Source of the DNA: Jaltomata sinuosa
Taxonomy: Eukaryota; Streptophyta; Magnoliopsida; Solanales; Solanaceae
Direction: 5' to 3'
Length of the DNA stretch: 64,000 bases
NCBI GenBank assembly: GCA_003996215.1
Contig: QJPP01000003.1
Location: 2,356,001-2,420,000, forward strand
The notes below the pieces were generated by a model that worked only from the letters and a program-made list of their open reading frames with translations, had not been told where the DNA came from and ran no database searches. Made by a program: the position numbers and the translations under genes. Each line of letters starts with the position of its first letter. The first letter of the stretch is position 1. Positions 12,159 through 24,200 of this stretch are shown here, piece by piece.

Positions 12159-13603
12159 CTAACGGAACTGTGCTCCAGTAAATGTCTGACCAAAGGACCA
12201 AGAACTAGGAGCAGCATTGTAAGAAACAACAGTGCGACCATCGCCTGTGGTGACCTTAAACGATAGACTTTGGCCATTGAGGTAAGCGTTATTCTGCCAA
12301 TTTTGGCCCCAATTTCTTGACATTGGTTGCCATTGAGTTCTTGAACCCTTGATGTACACCGAGTGTACATCTCCTGCACCTCCAACATTTGTGACAAGAA
12401 CCAAGTTGAAGTAAGAGTGGCCATTGATTGTAAATCTTATTCCTCCACTTCTTCTGCAGGGTACCCTGTAAAACATCAACATATCCAAGAAAATTGTGTT
12501 CAGTTATAATTCTTACCACCTATACAATAAACAATTGACACTTTTCAATCTATGGGAAGATGGTAAGAGATACTCTCCATCCGTTTTAATTTATGAGTCA
12601 TAGTTTGACTTTGAATCTTGTGATCTTTAACTAAATATGGATATAATATACCAAAATCCCATTTGAATCGTGTGATTTTAAATATGCTACGTAGGATACT
12701 GAATGCAAAAAGATACTAACTATACAAAGTGACGTTATCTTTTAAACATACTAAAAAAGAAAGTATGCTACATGAATTGTAACAAAGAAATACTACTTTA
12801 AGTATTTTCTGTACAAAATATCTTAATTTTATCCATCGATATATTTTAAGGTCATCCATACCCTTGAAGTTAGTAAATTGCTTCTGACATTAACATAATT
12901 TCAATCAAAGTATAAGAGAGTAATTTTACCATACTAAAAAATAGATGGATAATTTGGATTTTCTTCGGGAGGTATTTGACACGTGAATTATGTTGAAGGG
13001 CAAATATGAGACAATTTGCTAATGATAACGGTATGAGTTGACTCTAAAGTATAAAGAAAATATTTAATTTGTATGGTAAAAGGGTAAATTAGAACATTGT
13101 ATTGAATAAATTACCTTCGGTAGGCAACAGGAACGACGCCAGCTCTGTATTGTGCAATGTGCAAGAAGACAGGCTGAGAGAGATCAAAATGGTGGTTTGG
13201 AGGGTCACACCAACCACCTGGTGGGCAGAAATTTGTTGCCGTCACTGTAATTATGCCCGGCAGGCAGTACTGCCGCGCATTCACACACATTAATTGAAAA
13301 CACGCACCACAACTCAACCCGTTGTTGAACAGAGCAGTGCTCAACGCGGCTGTGTTCGTTCCGTATCCAGTGCTGTATAAATTTCCATATCCACAAGCAC
13401 CACCTGTGGAAATCCAGAGAGAATTTCAGCATAGACACGTAATTCCTGAATTACTAAATGAAGTGAAAAATTGTCATACCCATAGTTCCAGAAGCATCTC
13501 CTCCACCGTAAAAAGTGGCACGAGCGTTGATCCAACCACCATAGCCATGGACAGATAGAAACATGAGGGAAATCCCCATTAAGAGGAGTGCTAAAAGAGC
13601 CAT
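12159..13603 (-). CDS. EXPA13: Alpha-expansin, EXPA13 type
   Basis: Three exons: 13480-13603, 13115-13403 and 12159-12465, with GT-AG introns of 76 and 649 bp, encoding 239 residues. Expansins are secreted wall proteins that loosen cellulose-hemicellulose contacts without hydrolysis during acid growth. A signal peptide spans residues 1-20. Next come the GH45-like domain with GTMGGACGYGN and HFD (113-115), and the C-terminal cellulose-binding domain with FTINGHSYFNLVLVTNVGGA-type sequence. The usual alpha-expansin insertion between CPP and GGWC is missing (CPPGGWCDPPNHHFD). From memory the Arabidopsis EXPA13 lineage shares this trait, so it looks like a lineage feature and not damage. Exon phases join cleanly (split codons Gly42 and Arg138). 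A possible AG acceptor lies 8-9 bases upstream of the ATG, so a 5' leader intron is possible. The symbol is by resemblance to Arabidopsis. Confidence 0.92.
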
Positions 13604-14120
13604 TTTTTTAACCTGCAGGGAGGGAATGACAGTTCAATTAGTGCTAATGAAACTAGTGTTATACTAACATACTAGAAAAATTGAAGAGAAATGAACCAAT
13701 AAAGAAGATAGGAAAATGACTCACAAAAAAGGTTTCTATGTGTAATTGCTTGAGTGACAACTGACAAGGGTAGTTAGGAAGTGAAGATATCTGCAATCGT
13801 GGAGAATAAATAGAGGAGCTAAAAGGGTGGTTTGGGAGTTTAAAATCAAAGGTCCAATATTCAATTAAGCTGACCAACTGATAAAGTTTCTTTAACTGCT
13901 GCTACGTTGCTCTTTCAATTTTATCCTTTTATAAGTAAAGAAAATTTTACAAATATAAGAAACTACTATTAAAGGGTTATTATATTCTTTTAAAAGTATT
14001 TATTAAAGTAAGTTAGTAAAAGTACTTTTTATTTTCTACGAATAAATAGTTTCTTAAGGGTGTGTGTCCAAGCTAAGAAAAACCACTTATTTAGGAATTT
14101 ATGGAGTAGTCCATATTTAA

Positions 14121-14303
14121 CTTGACACATCCCTTAAAAATTACTTCCTTCGTTCATTTTTCACTTGTGCAGTATTGACTTGACACATCCCTTAAAAGAT
14201 ATCCCTTTCGTTCATTTTCACTTGTGGTATTGACTTGACACACCCCTTAAAAAATATCCCCCACCCCCACCCCTTCTTCGTTCATTTTCACTTGTGCAGT
14301 TTT
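14121..14303 (+). repeat. Tandem array of a 56-69 bp unit (three copies)
   Basis: Three adjacent units start at 14121, 14179 and 14235. Each reads CTTGACACAYCCCTTAAAA followed by a variable stretch and then TTCGTTCATTTTCACTTGTG. The words resemble the ends of the common Solanaceae MITE whose terminus reads like TCCCTCCGTCCATTTTTACTTG. The array is followed (14340-14560) by DNA similar to that MITE's inside. The third unit has gained a C-rich insert. Confidence 0.6.
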
Positions 14304-16664
14304 GATTTGATAGTTGATGATACACCCTTAAGGAGTAATAAATAGAAATACAATTTTATTATATCATTTATTGAATATAATAAGTTGAATGCTTTGAAAA
14401 ATGAATGAGAAATGACTATAGTTAATAATAACAGAAAATTAAAAATTATGTGATAAATTATTTTTTGATTTTTCAAACTAGACAAGTAAAAATGGACATC
14501 TTTTTTTAATATAGTGAACAAATAAAAGTGGACAGAGAGAGTACTCGTCGTCCTTACTAAAAATATTTGTCTTAAAAAATTTGTCATTTTAGAAGTTAAA
14601 GATAATTAATTCTTTTTATTTTTATTTTACTGTTAATAGGAGTAATAATTATTCTTGAAATTATAAAATACCAATTATGGCACATAAATATAGTAAATAA
14701 TCAATTAAAAGAGATTATATCATAATATATAAATAAGAGAAAATAGTTAAACACTCCTTTTAATTGATATTTTTTAAAGAGAATATAAATAAAAAACACA
14801 ACAAGTATTTTGAGACAAAGGGCGTATTATTATATTTCAATTTGTGGTAAAAATGAAGGAATTGCCAGACTTTTTGGAAAAGTTAAATACGTAGAGATTA
14901 TTTTGTTTTCTTGGGAAGAAGACGCGTGGTATTGAACCAGTCCATTCAGGAATTCCCTTGCAAATTAAATTGAATTCACTATGTGTAGTAGGGTCGATAG
15001 TAGACTAGTACAATTCATGTGATTGGTGAAATTATATTTAATTTAATTTCACTCTCTATAGAATTGGATTAATTAAATTTTAAAGAATATGGAACACAAC
15101 TGGAAATCATCAGATATATCTACTTCATCAGTTGATCATCACTCATCAGATTCGTTAATCTTGTCTCAACAATTGTATCCACAACGTTCTTCCTGTCCGT
15201 TTCAGTGTAATCACATTGTTTCACTCGGCGGTGTGGCTCAACGATCAATAAATTAATAGGTAAAAATCACGAGAGACGAATGGAGATTCAAAACGCCATA
15301 TAATATCTTTTCATTTGCTTAAGTCTTGACGAATTGAGTTATTTGTACTGATAATGGTATTTGATAAAGCAATTGAAGTTGGCAAAAACTGATCCGAACA
15401 CTACTGTTAGTTGAAAAAAGGAAACATGTTACGTACTAGATTGTTAGGAGCTTAAGTTGTCGATTTCAAAGTAAAAAGCTAATTAAATATGATTCCATTA
15501 TTATCCAGAAAGAAAAAAAAAAAAAAAAAAGAGGAGCAACTCAAAGAAGGGTCTTGAATTTGTGGAAAACAAGATTACAAGATTATTCCTCATTTCCTTT
15601 GATTGATTTTCACATGATACTTCTTCGGTACATTTTACCTGTTATGTTTTATTTTGCACACCTCTTAAAAAAATTTAATTAGAGGATAATTTGACTAAGG
15701 GTAAAAGTATAAACTAATTATACCTTGATTTTTTAAAATGATAACTATTTTGGACCCTCTACTCTTAGTAAAGACGACAAGTAAAACGGTCCGAAAAAAG
15801 TATATTATATTCGTTTGGTATATATAATTAATATGAAGATACACACGTAACTGCAATCCTTCCACTTAATGGCGGGAACTAGATACTTTTATTATCTCCG
15901 AATGTTGAGGGCAATTAAAAATACAATATTTTACCTTACAAAATAATGTGTATATTAGACGTAATTCTAATTAAAAAATACACGATTTTACCGTACAAAG
16001 TACAAGAAAATTCATGTACTCATCAGTCTGTAGGTTATTGGAGTTACTATTTTTCTTGTGAGGTGGTTGGGTTAAGTGAATATTGTTGACCAAGAAAATA
16101 TATTTTTGAAAATAAATAAATAATCAGACATGTGAACCCGCCATATCTAATTCGTAGATTTTGAGGTCTTATCCATCAATTTTTCCAGAAAGTCTTGCAC
16201 TGATTACGGATTTTCTAGTAAATGAAATTGAAAGATTTTCTCCAGGCAAGCAATCAAATATCATCTCTTTGTTCCAAGACAAATGAGAAACCTAAGAGAA
16301 TATAGGCTTCATCTGTTTATATTTTTTTTCAAATAGTGGTGATTTTGATGTAATAAAGTCTATACAACAGCCTGAAAGGCACTTTGACAATTGACATTGA
16401 GGTTTCTACTACTACTTTAATTTCCATGTACCCATTGGTAACCAGCTCAGACCATGTGTTGACTAAAAAACATCACTTGCTTTAAATATTGTTAGTGAAA
16501 TTAAACTACTCCATGTTTATCTAGTCATTTAGTCTTTGCAACTTTAGTAAGATTATACAAAATTATGCCCACATTATCCGCAAGAAATTTGCACCAAGAC
16601 CAAGTCCACAATGCACCAAATTAAAGATCTAGCCCTATAATATATACTTTCATGCTTGCGCAGA

Positions 16665-16860
16665 GAGCCAGAGACGGATCCAGAATTTGAAATTTATGGG
16701 TTTCTATAATAACTTCAAGTTCATATACAATAATAACTAGTTTCATAGTCAAATATTTTATTTGGATTTCTTAATACATATACAAAATCTGAGCAAAAAC
16801 TATTGAATTCTTGTAAACCCGCAACTTACATTGAATGAATTTACCGACACTAAATCTTGA
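16665..16860. repeat. Degraded dispersed repeat beginning GACGGATCCAGAATTTG
   Basis: The phrase GACGGATCCAGAATTTGAAA followed by 'TATGGGTTTCTA' resembles a dispersed Solanaceae repeat with GGATC-type ends. Only the left end is clear. The right boundary is approximate. Confidence 0.35.
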
Positions 16861-17462
16861 ATTTCCCAGAAATAGTGAAAGAAGTAATAATAGTAGTACT
16901 TAATTAGAAGAACTTTACAACTTTCACCTTATTGAACTAGACAAGTGACAACCCTACCCTGTCACACATTTTATTGTTTTGTTTGGTGTTTTCTTTTTTC
17001 ACTTGTTCTGTTCTGGAACTCTTTGATGTTAACACATCTATGAAGCTGTTACTACTTACTACTACTAGAAAATACTAATTTGGAATTCTAACAGTTTACA
17101 GAAACCCAAAATCTGGCATTTCGTAAAAGATTATACTAACTTTCTTTTTTGTCACTGGAGAGCCCAATTAATTATTTTGTTGATGAACCAATTTTACTGT
17201 AAACAGGTATGTTAATCAAAACAAGATAGTACTTAGTTCCTAATCATAGTTAAGAGTATTAGTGGATTAGTTCAACCAGAAGTAATGGCCACATGATTGT
17301 GCCCTTTTCATGTGCACACTGGGGTTACTAAAGAAAATGACATAAAGTCATTCATCACATGATCATTCACCACTAATCCTTAATTTCTAAGTGTAATAAT
17401 AATAATGACAATACAAGTAGCAATAGTCGAGAATTGTAGGGATAATTTCATCCATCACAACC

Positions 17463-17602
17463 ACGGGCGGATCTAATTATAATGGTATCGAATTCACTTA
17501 AACTCAATATTTTTGATGCGTAACATATATTTATATGTGAAACGGGTTCCATAATAAAACCTTAAAGATTGAACTTATAAAATTTTAATCCCAAATCCGT
17601 AT
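17463..17602. repeat. Second degraded repeat with GGCGGATC end
   Basis: It starts GGGCGGATCTAATTA and ends AATCCGTATCG, so the ends are weakly inverted, and the interior is AT-rich. It looks like a diverged relative of the element near 16665. Assignment is by eye. Confidence 0.35.
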
Positions 17603-17697
17603 CGTTAACAATTGTCTTTGTTTACTAATATTAAAAAGAAACGTGATTTGAGGAAGTTAGAGTGTCATATCACTCACTTCTTTACTGCAAGTAGCTA

Positions 17698-17935
17698 CTC
17701 TCTCTGTCCCACTTTATATGACTCACTTTTCTTTTTAGTCAGTCCAAAAAGAATGACACATTTCTACATTTAGTAACAATTTAACTTTAAAATGCTCATT
17801 TTACGTTTAATGAAATGATTTACAACCACATAAACATCTAAGACTCATTTTAGACCACAAGTTTCAAAAGTATTCCTTTCTTTCTTAAAGTCCGTGCCAA
17901 GTCAAAGTAACTCATATAAAATGAAGTGGAGGGAG
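17698..17935. mobile_element. Stowaway-like MITE with TA target duplication
   Basis: Left end CTCTCTCTGTCCCACTTTAT and right end (other strand) CTCCCTCCACTTCATTTTAT are inverted repeats, flanked by TA on both sides. A TA duplication with CTCCCTC-type ends is what Tc1/mariner-derived Stowaway MITEs show. The interior is non-coding, 238 bp in total. Confidence 0.65.
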
Positions 17936-18617
17936 TACTATGATTCACTACTGTGCTTGAGAACTTTCCTGTACATGTTTGACGTTTAGTTTTTAAGGCT
18001 CCACATTTCAGAGTTGTAGTCCATTATATATTACTACTATTTAATGATACCATTTAATATCACGCTGAATTCCAACCCCTTTTTACCATTTATGATCAAT
18101 TCTCTAACACCATGTTTGAACCATGTTAAGATATAGTAATACTATATATTAATCATATCAACTAATTATCATGGGGTAAGAAGAACATATAGTAGAGTAT
18201 TACTAACCATGATTGAGTGATAATAGTCTACTTGCAAACACATGTCATGCACTATTGACGCAGTGTAAATATTGGGTTCGGGTAATATTTTACCCTCTAA
18301 TCGATTAATCTTTTAAATGAAATGATCACATAATTCAACATTAAAAAAAGAAAGTGTCGAAGCAAGTAAGAGGTCGTGAGTTCAAATTTCACTAAAAAAA
18401 ATCACGTGTTTAATCCATGAAAAAAAATTAAGTCCACAGTAAGGAGACGTGAAGAGATATTCACAAATCCAACATGAAATAGGAGAAATTAAGCATTCTC
18501 TCTCTCGCGCATCCAAGAACCAATTTTTACTTTTTGTTAAGAGAAAGGGAGGTGGAGAATGAAGAAAAAAGAACAAAGTTATATAAATGAGAAAAAAAAT
18601 TAAAGTTAAATAGTTAA

Positions 18618-18750
18618 CACTACAAAAACTAATTGAAATTAGGCTATGAATTTTGTCAGCTAATTAATCGTTAAATCGCTCATAGCAGATTTTGTTGTTT
18701 AGCTACAAAATTTGATCCGTCACCGGCTAACTCATGTATTTTTAGTAGTG
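18618..18750. mobile_element. Miniature CACTA-type element
   Basis: The element starts CACTACAAAAA and ends TTTTTAGTAGTG, the diagnostic inverted ends of CACTA (CMC/En-Spm) transposons. TAA occurs immediately outside each end, the expected 3-bp target duplication. At 133 bp it has no coding capacity. Inside, TTTTGT/ACAAAAT words give some internal symmetry. Confidence 0.7.
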
Positions 18751-19263
18751 TAACAATATATATTTGAAGATGAAACGGAAAGGGGAAAATGTCGGCTGAT
18801 AAAAGCGATGGTGTAACGAAGAGAAATATATAGAGAGAGCAGAGGGGCCATAATACTGAATATGGTTAAGGTACCAACCAGCAAGTAGAAACAATAGATG
18901 AACCAACGACATGTATAAGTAGTTGCAGAGTTGTATCACACAACTTGGTTGTACCAAAAATAATTAAAATTAATTGTTGAAATAAGAGTCCTTTCTGGGC
19001 AATGGGCTGACAAAAAGAGGGTGGTCCTGGTCCATTTCTGATTTCACTATTAAAAATTGACAGACAGCTACCTAAAGCGACACTCCTAACATAGTTACAT
19101 ACGCACATGAGGATTTAATGACTCTTATGACAACTGAATGGTTGAAAAATCTCAACGTAGATTCACTTGTCCAACATAAAACTAAATATGTTAGCAGACA
19201 CTATACGATAATAACACAACACATATCTCAATGGTTGGCACGTACAACTATGATACACGAACT

Positions 19264-19304
19264 TTGAGGTAGAGAGGTTGTTTCTGATAGATCATCGGCT
19301 CAAA
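19264..19304 (-). repeat. Fragment of RTE LINE/SINE tail, minus strand
   Basis: GGTAGAGAGGTTGTTTCTGA followed by TAGATCATCGGCTCAA is the reverse complement of the GAGCCGAGGGTCTATCGGAAAC-type tail seen at 29351-29472. Only about 40 bases remain. Confidence 0.4.
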
Positions 19305-19390
19305 AGAAGTGTAATCATAAATGAGCAGAAAGAATAATAACAACAGCAAAATAGCAAGATAATACAAAACAATCGAAATAACATGTAAGA

Positions 19391-19706
19391 TGTGTTGGAA
19401 AATATTTTCCAAGAAAACATTTTCTAGGAAAGCAAGTGATTCTCACTTATTTTCTTGTGTTTGCTTTGCGAGTAAAAAATATTATCTTAAAAGCATTTGT
19501 ATATATCTAAAACAAACTATGAGGATGAGTCATGAGTGGCAGTGGGGGTTGGTGGTGCAAGGGGTGAGGGTGGGGGTGAGCGGTTGTGATGAGGGTACGG
19601 GGAGGGAGATAATGCGACTTGATTTTCCTATTTTTATTAAATAAGTCATTTTTCTTATTTTCAAAAAGCTTATTTTCCTAGAGAAAATAGAAAAGTCAAA
19701 CACACC
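19391..19706. mobile_element. MITE-like block with TGTGTT inverted ends
   Basis: The left end TGTGTTGGAAAATATTTTC and the right end (other strand) GGTGTGTTTGACTTTTC give imperfect inverted repeats, each followed by an AGGAAAA-type word. The 84-codon frame inside (19390-19644) is not like any family and is not called a gene. A possibly related half-element starts near 63172. Confidence 0.35.
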
Positions 19707-21294
19707 TGTAATAGTAAAATTGAAGAAAAGAATACTATTTACTAGGTAAGAGTAAGACTACCAAATAAGAAGATGAAAAAAGGAGGCTAGCTCCCCTTCT
19801 CTCCCTCGAAAAAGTACAACAACATACATCTATCTTCCGTCCTAATCATCGACCTCCAAACCTTCCTATCTAAGTCAAACTCAAAGGAGGAAGGAAGAAA
19901 CGGCGAAAAAGAGTACTTCCTTTTTTTAAGTGTTGTTAAGTCTCTTTTGTGAGTCGTATATTGTGTATTATGTCTAGATTTTCCAAATGAAGATTGTCAA
20001 ATAGTAAACAAAATGGAGAAGCAAAATAAGACGTGAAAATTTAGAATTTGTTCTTTTTTAGGTTGCAAAAGTCCAGCTCTTATGCCACTAGGGGAAGGGG
20101 GGTCCACTTCAGATGTAATATGTCCTGTTTGACGTGATGGGAGTATGTATCTTGCTCAAATGGTGTCACGGGATAAAATTTCGTTAATTTTTAAAAAAAA
20201 TAGAGATAATAAATAAAACAAAATATTTAGTATAAATATAAAAATTAACATTATATATCATTATAATAGCTATTTGTTTATTCGCTATCAAAAATCTTGC
20301 GGACGATGATACATGACGAGCATTGCAAGAAAACAGACGACTCACTTTTCCATTTTCAACTTTAAGAATTTGATGGATTCTTCCATAATATGAGTCACGT
20401 CACCATATTATGTTAAGTAGACATCAAATGATCAAATAACACATTTACACAAACAATTGTAATAACAGATCGGAGAGGTAATCTGATTAATGATATAGAC
20501 TGCAAAATAGGTGCATATCGTTCAGTGTGGCTCGATTTTGAAGTTTATCGGTTCGACTTATCGATTAATTATTGATTTGTAGACATGCTAAACCATTGTA
20601 GAATCATTAAGATATCGATTTATCGATTATAAGTTTATTGGTCATTGATCGTTATCGATTCGATTATCGATTTAGCCGTTAAGATTTAACACAATAAATT
20701 CTTCACTGAAAATCACTTGAAAACTAAGTGACATACGAAATGAATCATGCATATTGGTTGATGATCTTAGCTCATAAACAAACACGGCACCTTGTGGCTT
20801 GTAGAACAACCGATAGACCAAGACAGTGAGAAATGAAAGTATGAAACTTAATCCTAATTCAAGTACTTTATTTACCAAAGGAAATAAATGTAATTTATTA
20901 TTTACAATCGAGTTATCGGTTAACCCGTTCAGGAAAACCTCAAATCATTATAGAACCGATAACCCAAATACTTCAGTGATCGATTGCTATTCATTCAATT
21001 TATAAAGATGGCAAAATGCTTACCGAAGGAAACATAATAAGAATAACAATATTAATGTTAATAAGAAAAACCATCATCACTAAACAGCTCATTATACAGA
21101 TGATTCTTTTCCACTCTCAGATGAAACATTTAGTTCAATTCATCGAGAAAGCCAAAAACTAAAATTTAGGAGTAAATTTCGAGAAAAAGAGTGTGAAGGT
21201 ATACAGCTGAAATCACAAGCCCACTCCGACAGTGAACAAGAACCTAAAGCTGACTTCATCCATCAACAACTTTGATGTTCCCAAGAGGGCCTAT

Positions 21295-24200
21295 TTAACC
21301 ATGATAAGGTGCATGACCAGGAGGTGGAACACCTCCAGGCGGCATGGTTGATGGATGAAAAGGCTGACTTACACTAAAAGGTCGACTACCAGCAGCGATG
21401 TGATTGGTCTGCTGTGAAGATCCAGGAGGATTTACTGCAGTTGCATAAGCAGGAACTGGTGGAGCATATGAATGACCAGGATATCTGGTAGGAGCCGAAG
21501 GAAAGGTTGATCCGCCACCCTGCATATTTGGATTCCATGGGGATAATTGGGATGTAGGTGGTGCTTGGCCAGGAACAGCACCAGCAGCGGCATAGCCAGC
21601 TGATGACTGTGCTGGACCAGACTGAGGGTTATGCCAAACAGCTGGTGTGGCATGGACTGCAGATGCTTGTTGCATCGCAAGCAAACTTGATTCTGGAACT
21701 GTGTAATCTCTACTTTTGTCACTGTATGCCTGCTTTGACACAATTGAATATTAATTCAAGCTAAGAGGTCTAATGAAAAAGATGCAGAAAGGAACAAGTG
21801 TCAAGAAGCATACTTTCAGTAATCAAATCTTAAAATATGGTGTCGAATCATTATTTATTTAGTCATCAATTTTTCCCTTTGAAATCAACAAAAGCACATA
21901 TATATACCTGTACATTCAGATCAGTATGACGAGAGTATGATAGATGAAGCTTACAATAGCCACCATCATATATGCAGTGTCCCTCTAAAGATTCCTTTGC
22001 AGCAGCTGCAGTTGTTACATCTGCAGTAAAACTGATCCATCAACACCTTATGTTCCAATAGGTTCAACTTCATTGAAAGGACATAGAAAAAAAGGAAAAG
22101 GGATAGCGGAATGTGAGACCCTACACCAAAATATGGTTCTCAACAAAAGAGATCCAATCCTCTATACAAATTCGGACCTCGCAAGTACACCAAAACTAAA
22201 CTAGGGACAAAACACTACTCTTCATTTTTACAAAATCTAGTTCCATCCCTTCAAAAGGCCTCCTATTCCTCTCTTTCCAAATGACCCAAAAACGACAAAG
22301 AAAAGTAAACTAAAGTAGGTAATTAGTTTTATACTAATTATTGTCTCTAATTTCTTCGAAATAGAGTTCTAGATTACTTTGTTATCTAAGTCTTGGATCG
22401 ACTCCACTAGTACCATAATTAGTTTAAATCCGCTAATTTTTGAATACTAAGATCAATCACGGTTCTTACTTCTTAGCACTTAATTTTGATATTTAGGGAT
22501 TTTATTCTAGATTTTTGCATATCTTTATCTTTGTATTTTCGCTTCCGCATTTTTTCTTTCATGTAACCCGATGCTTCTTGGGGTTGGGAAAGTGGAAAAG
22601 AAGAGATAAGAAAATAAAGAAGCCACCATAAAACTTCAAAGGCTAGCCCAAGTAAACACAAGTATGTAATTAAAGGCTTAATACCTAGCTAACCCCTTAA
22701 ACTTGCCAAGATATTCCATTTAGACACTCGAACTAAGCCTTGTTCCAATTGAACACCTCAACTCTTAATAAAATGTTCCAATTAGACACTTTTGATTCAA
22801 ATTTTGAAAAAAACTTCTCGCTTGTTTTCATTCGTCTATTAGATAGTTAAATTAACCACACAAAATATGTCATCTTCTTTAATTATACGCATCAACCTCA
22901 AAATATGCCGGGTTTTACAGCTTATTGAAGCGAATGCGTATAATTAAAGTAAATGACATTTTATGTGACTAACTTAACTATCTAAATAGACTAATGAAAA
23001 CACACACAAAAAAATCAAAATTTGAACTGAAAGTGTAATTGGAACACTTTGTTAGGAGTTGAGGTGTTCAATTCAAACAGGTCTTAGTTCAAGCGTCTAA
23101 ATGAAATGTCCTGACAAGCTTAAAAGGGTTGGCTATGTATTAAGGTTTGATTAAACTACTAAAGAACAACACCCATAATCCATACATACCAGGATACTGA
23201 ATTAATGCCTGGGTTTGACCATTCTTCTCGAATATAGCGATCTTTTGAACGGTACCAAATGCAGAGAATACCTGTTTACGGAAAGAATAGTAACAAGCAG
23301 ATTATAAATGAATGACCACACAATTACCACAATGGACATCAATGAAATAACAAGGGAGAAGAATACCGTGTGAAGGACATCAACGGTAACAGCATACTGC
23401 ATATTTTCTAAAGACGCAAAAAGCACATTACTCTCAGGTTCCTTTTTCTTTCCATCTGGACCTACAACAGGCTGAATACAGACGTTGTGAGGACTTCTCC
23501 AGTACAAGGATGACAACAAATAATATGAGTAAATGAACATACCTGAAGAATCCCCTCCATTGCAGTAGGATTTACTGGGAGATAAGGGTTTGTATAGTCC
23601 CTATACGATGAAACAAGGAACTAAATGTGAATCAAACTGATGTAAGTTTCTATGAATATCAGATCAACTAAATTATCCCAAAACAAGTTCCAAGTTTAGA
23701 CGCATTAAATATCTTGAAAGCAATGATAAGTGCAAAAACACTGCTATTAACCAAAGGCCACGGATAAGGAATTACCACAACAACTATACCACAAAATAAC
23801 TACAAAAACAAGAACCTCCCCCATCCCACCCCCTAAAAGCTCAGTTCATATCCTAACTGTTGACTATTGAGATGAAAATCTTGAAATCAATCGATCAACT
23901 ATGCATAAAAAAATTTGAACAGGAAATCAAGTATGCATCAATTCCAAACTAGTTGGTCATCTATATTCATTCAGCTCTACTGCACCGGTTTCCTTCCAAA
24001 TACTCTCTCCTTGCCTTCTTATATGATGATGTTTGACTTGTAAAGGAATTTAAGATGTTAATTTGACTTATATATAATATTAGGGATAGTGAACTAAACT
24101 ATTAAGTGGTTGAAAAGTTAGACTGATAGATATAATATCACATCAAAGTTCAAAATTTGAATAATTTATGATTTTAATTCTTGAAAGTTGGGAGAGTTGA

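Larger units (their letters stand above)
13604..21294. other. Long intergenic region, repeats but no supported gene
   Basis: The promoter side of the expansin gene (to about 14 kb) is followed by AT-rich DNA with several transposon remnants: a tandem array at 14121-14303, two degraded GGATC-ended repeats (16665-16860 and 17463-17602), a Stowaway-like MITE at 17698-17935, a mini-CACTA element at 18618-18750, an RTE/SINE tail fragment near 19264-19304 (minus strand) and a MITE-like block at 19391-19706. A 55-codon frame at 15089-15256 is discussed under findings. No family-like gene was recognised. Confidence 0.5.

Noticed and set aside
18340..18400. tRNA-like phrase GAGTTCAAATTTCACT
   Set aside because: It resembles a B-box, but no A-box, acceptor stem or clover-leaf could be built. 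At most it is an eroded tRNA-derived repeat.
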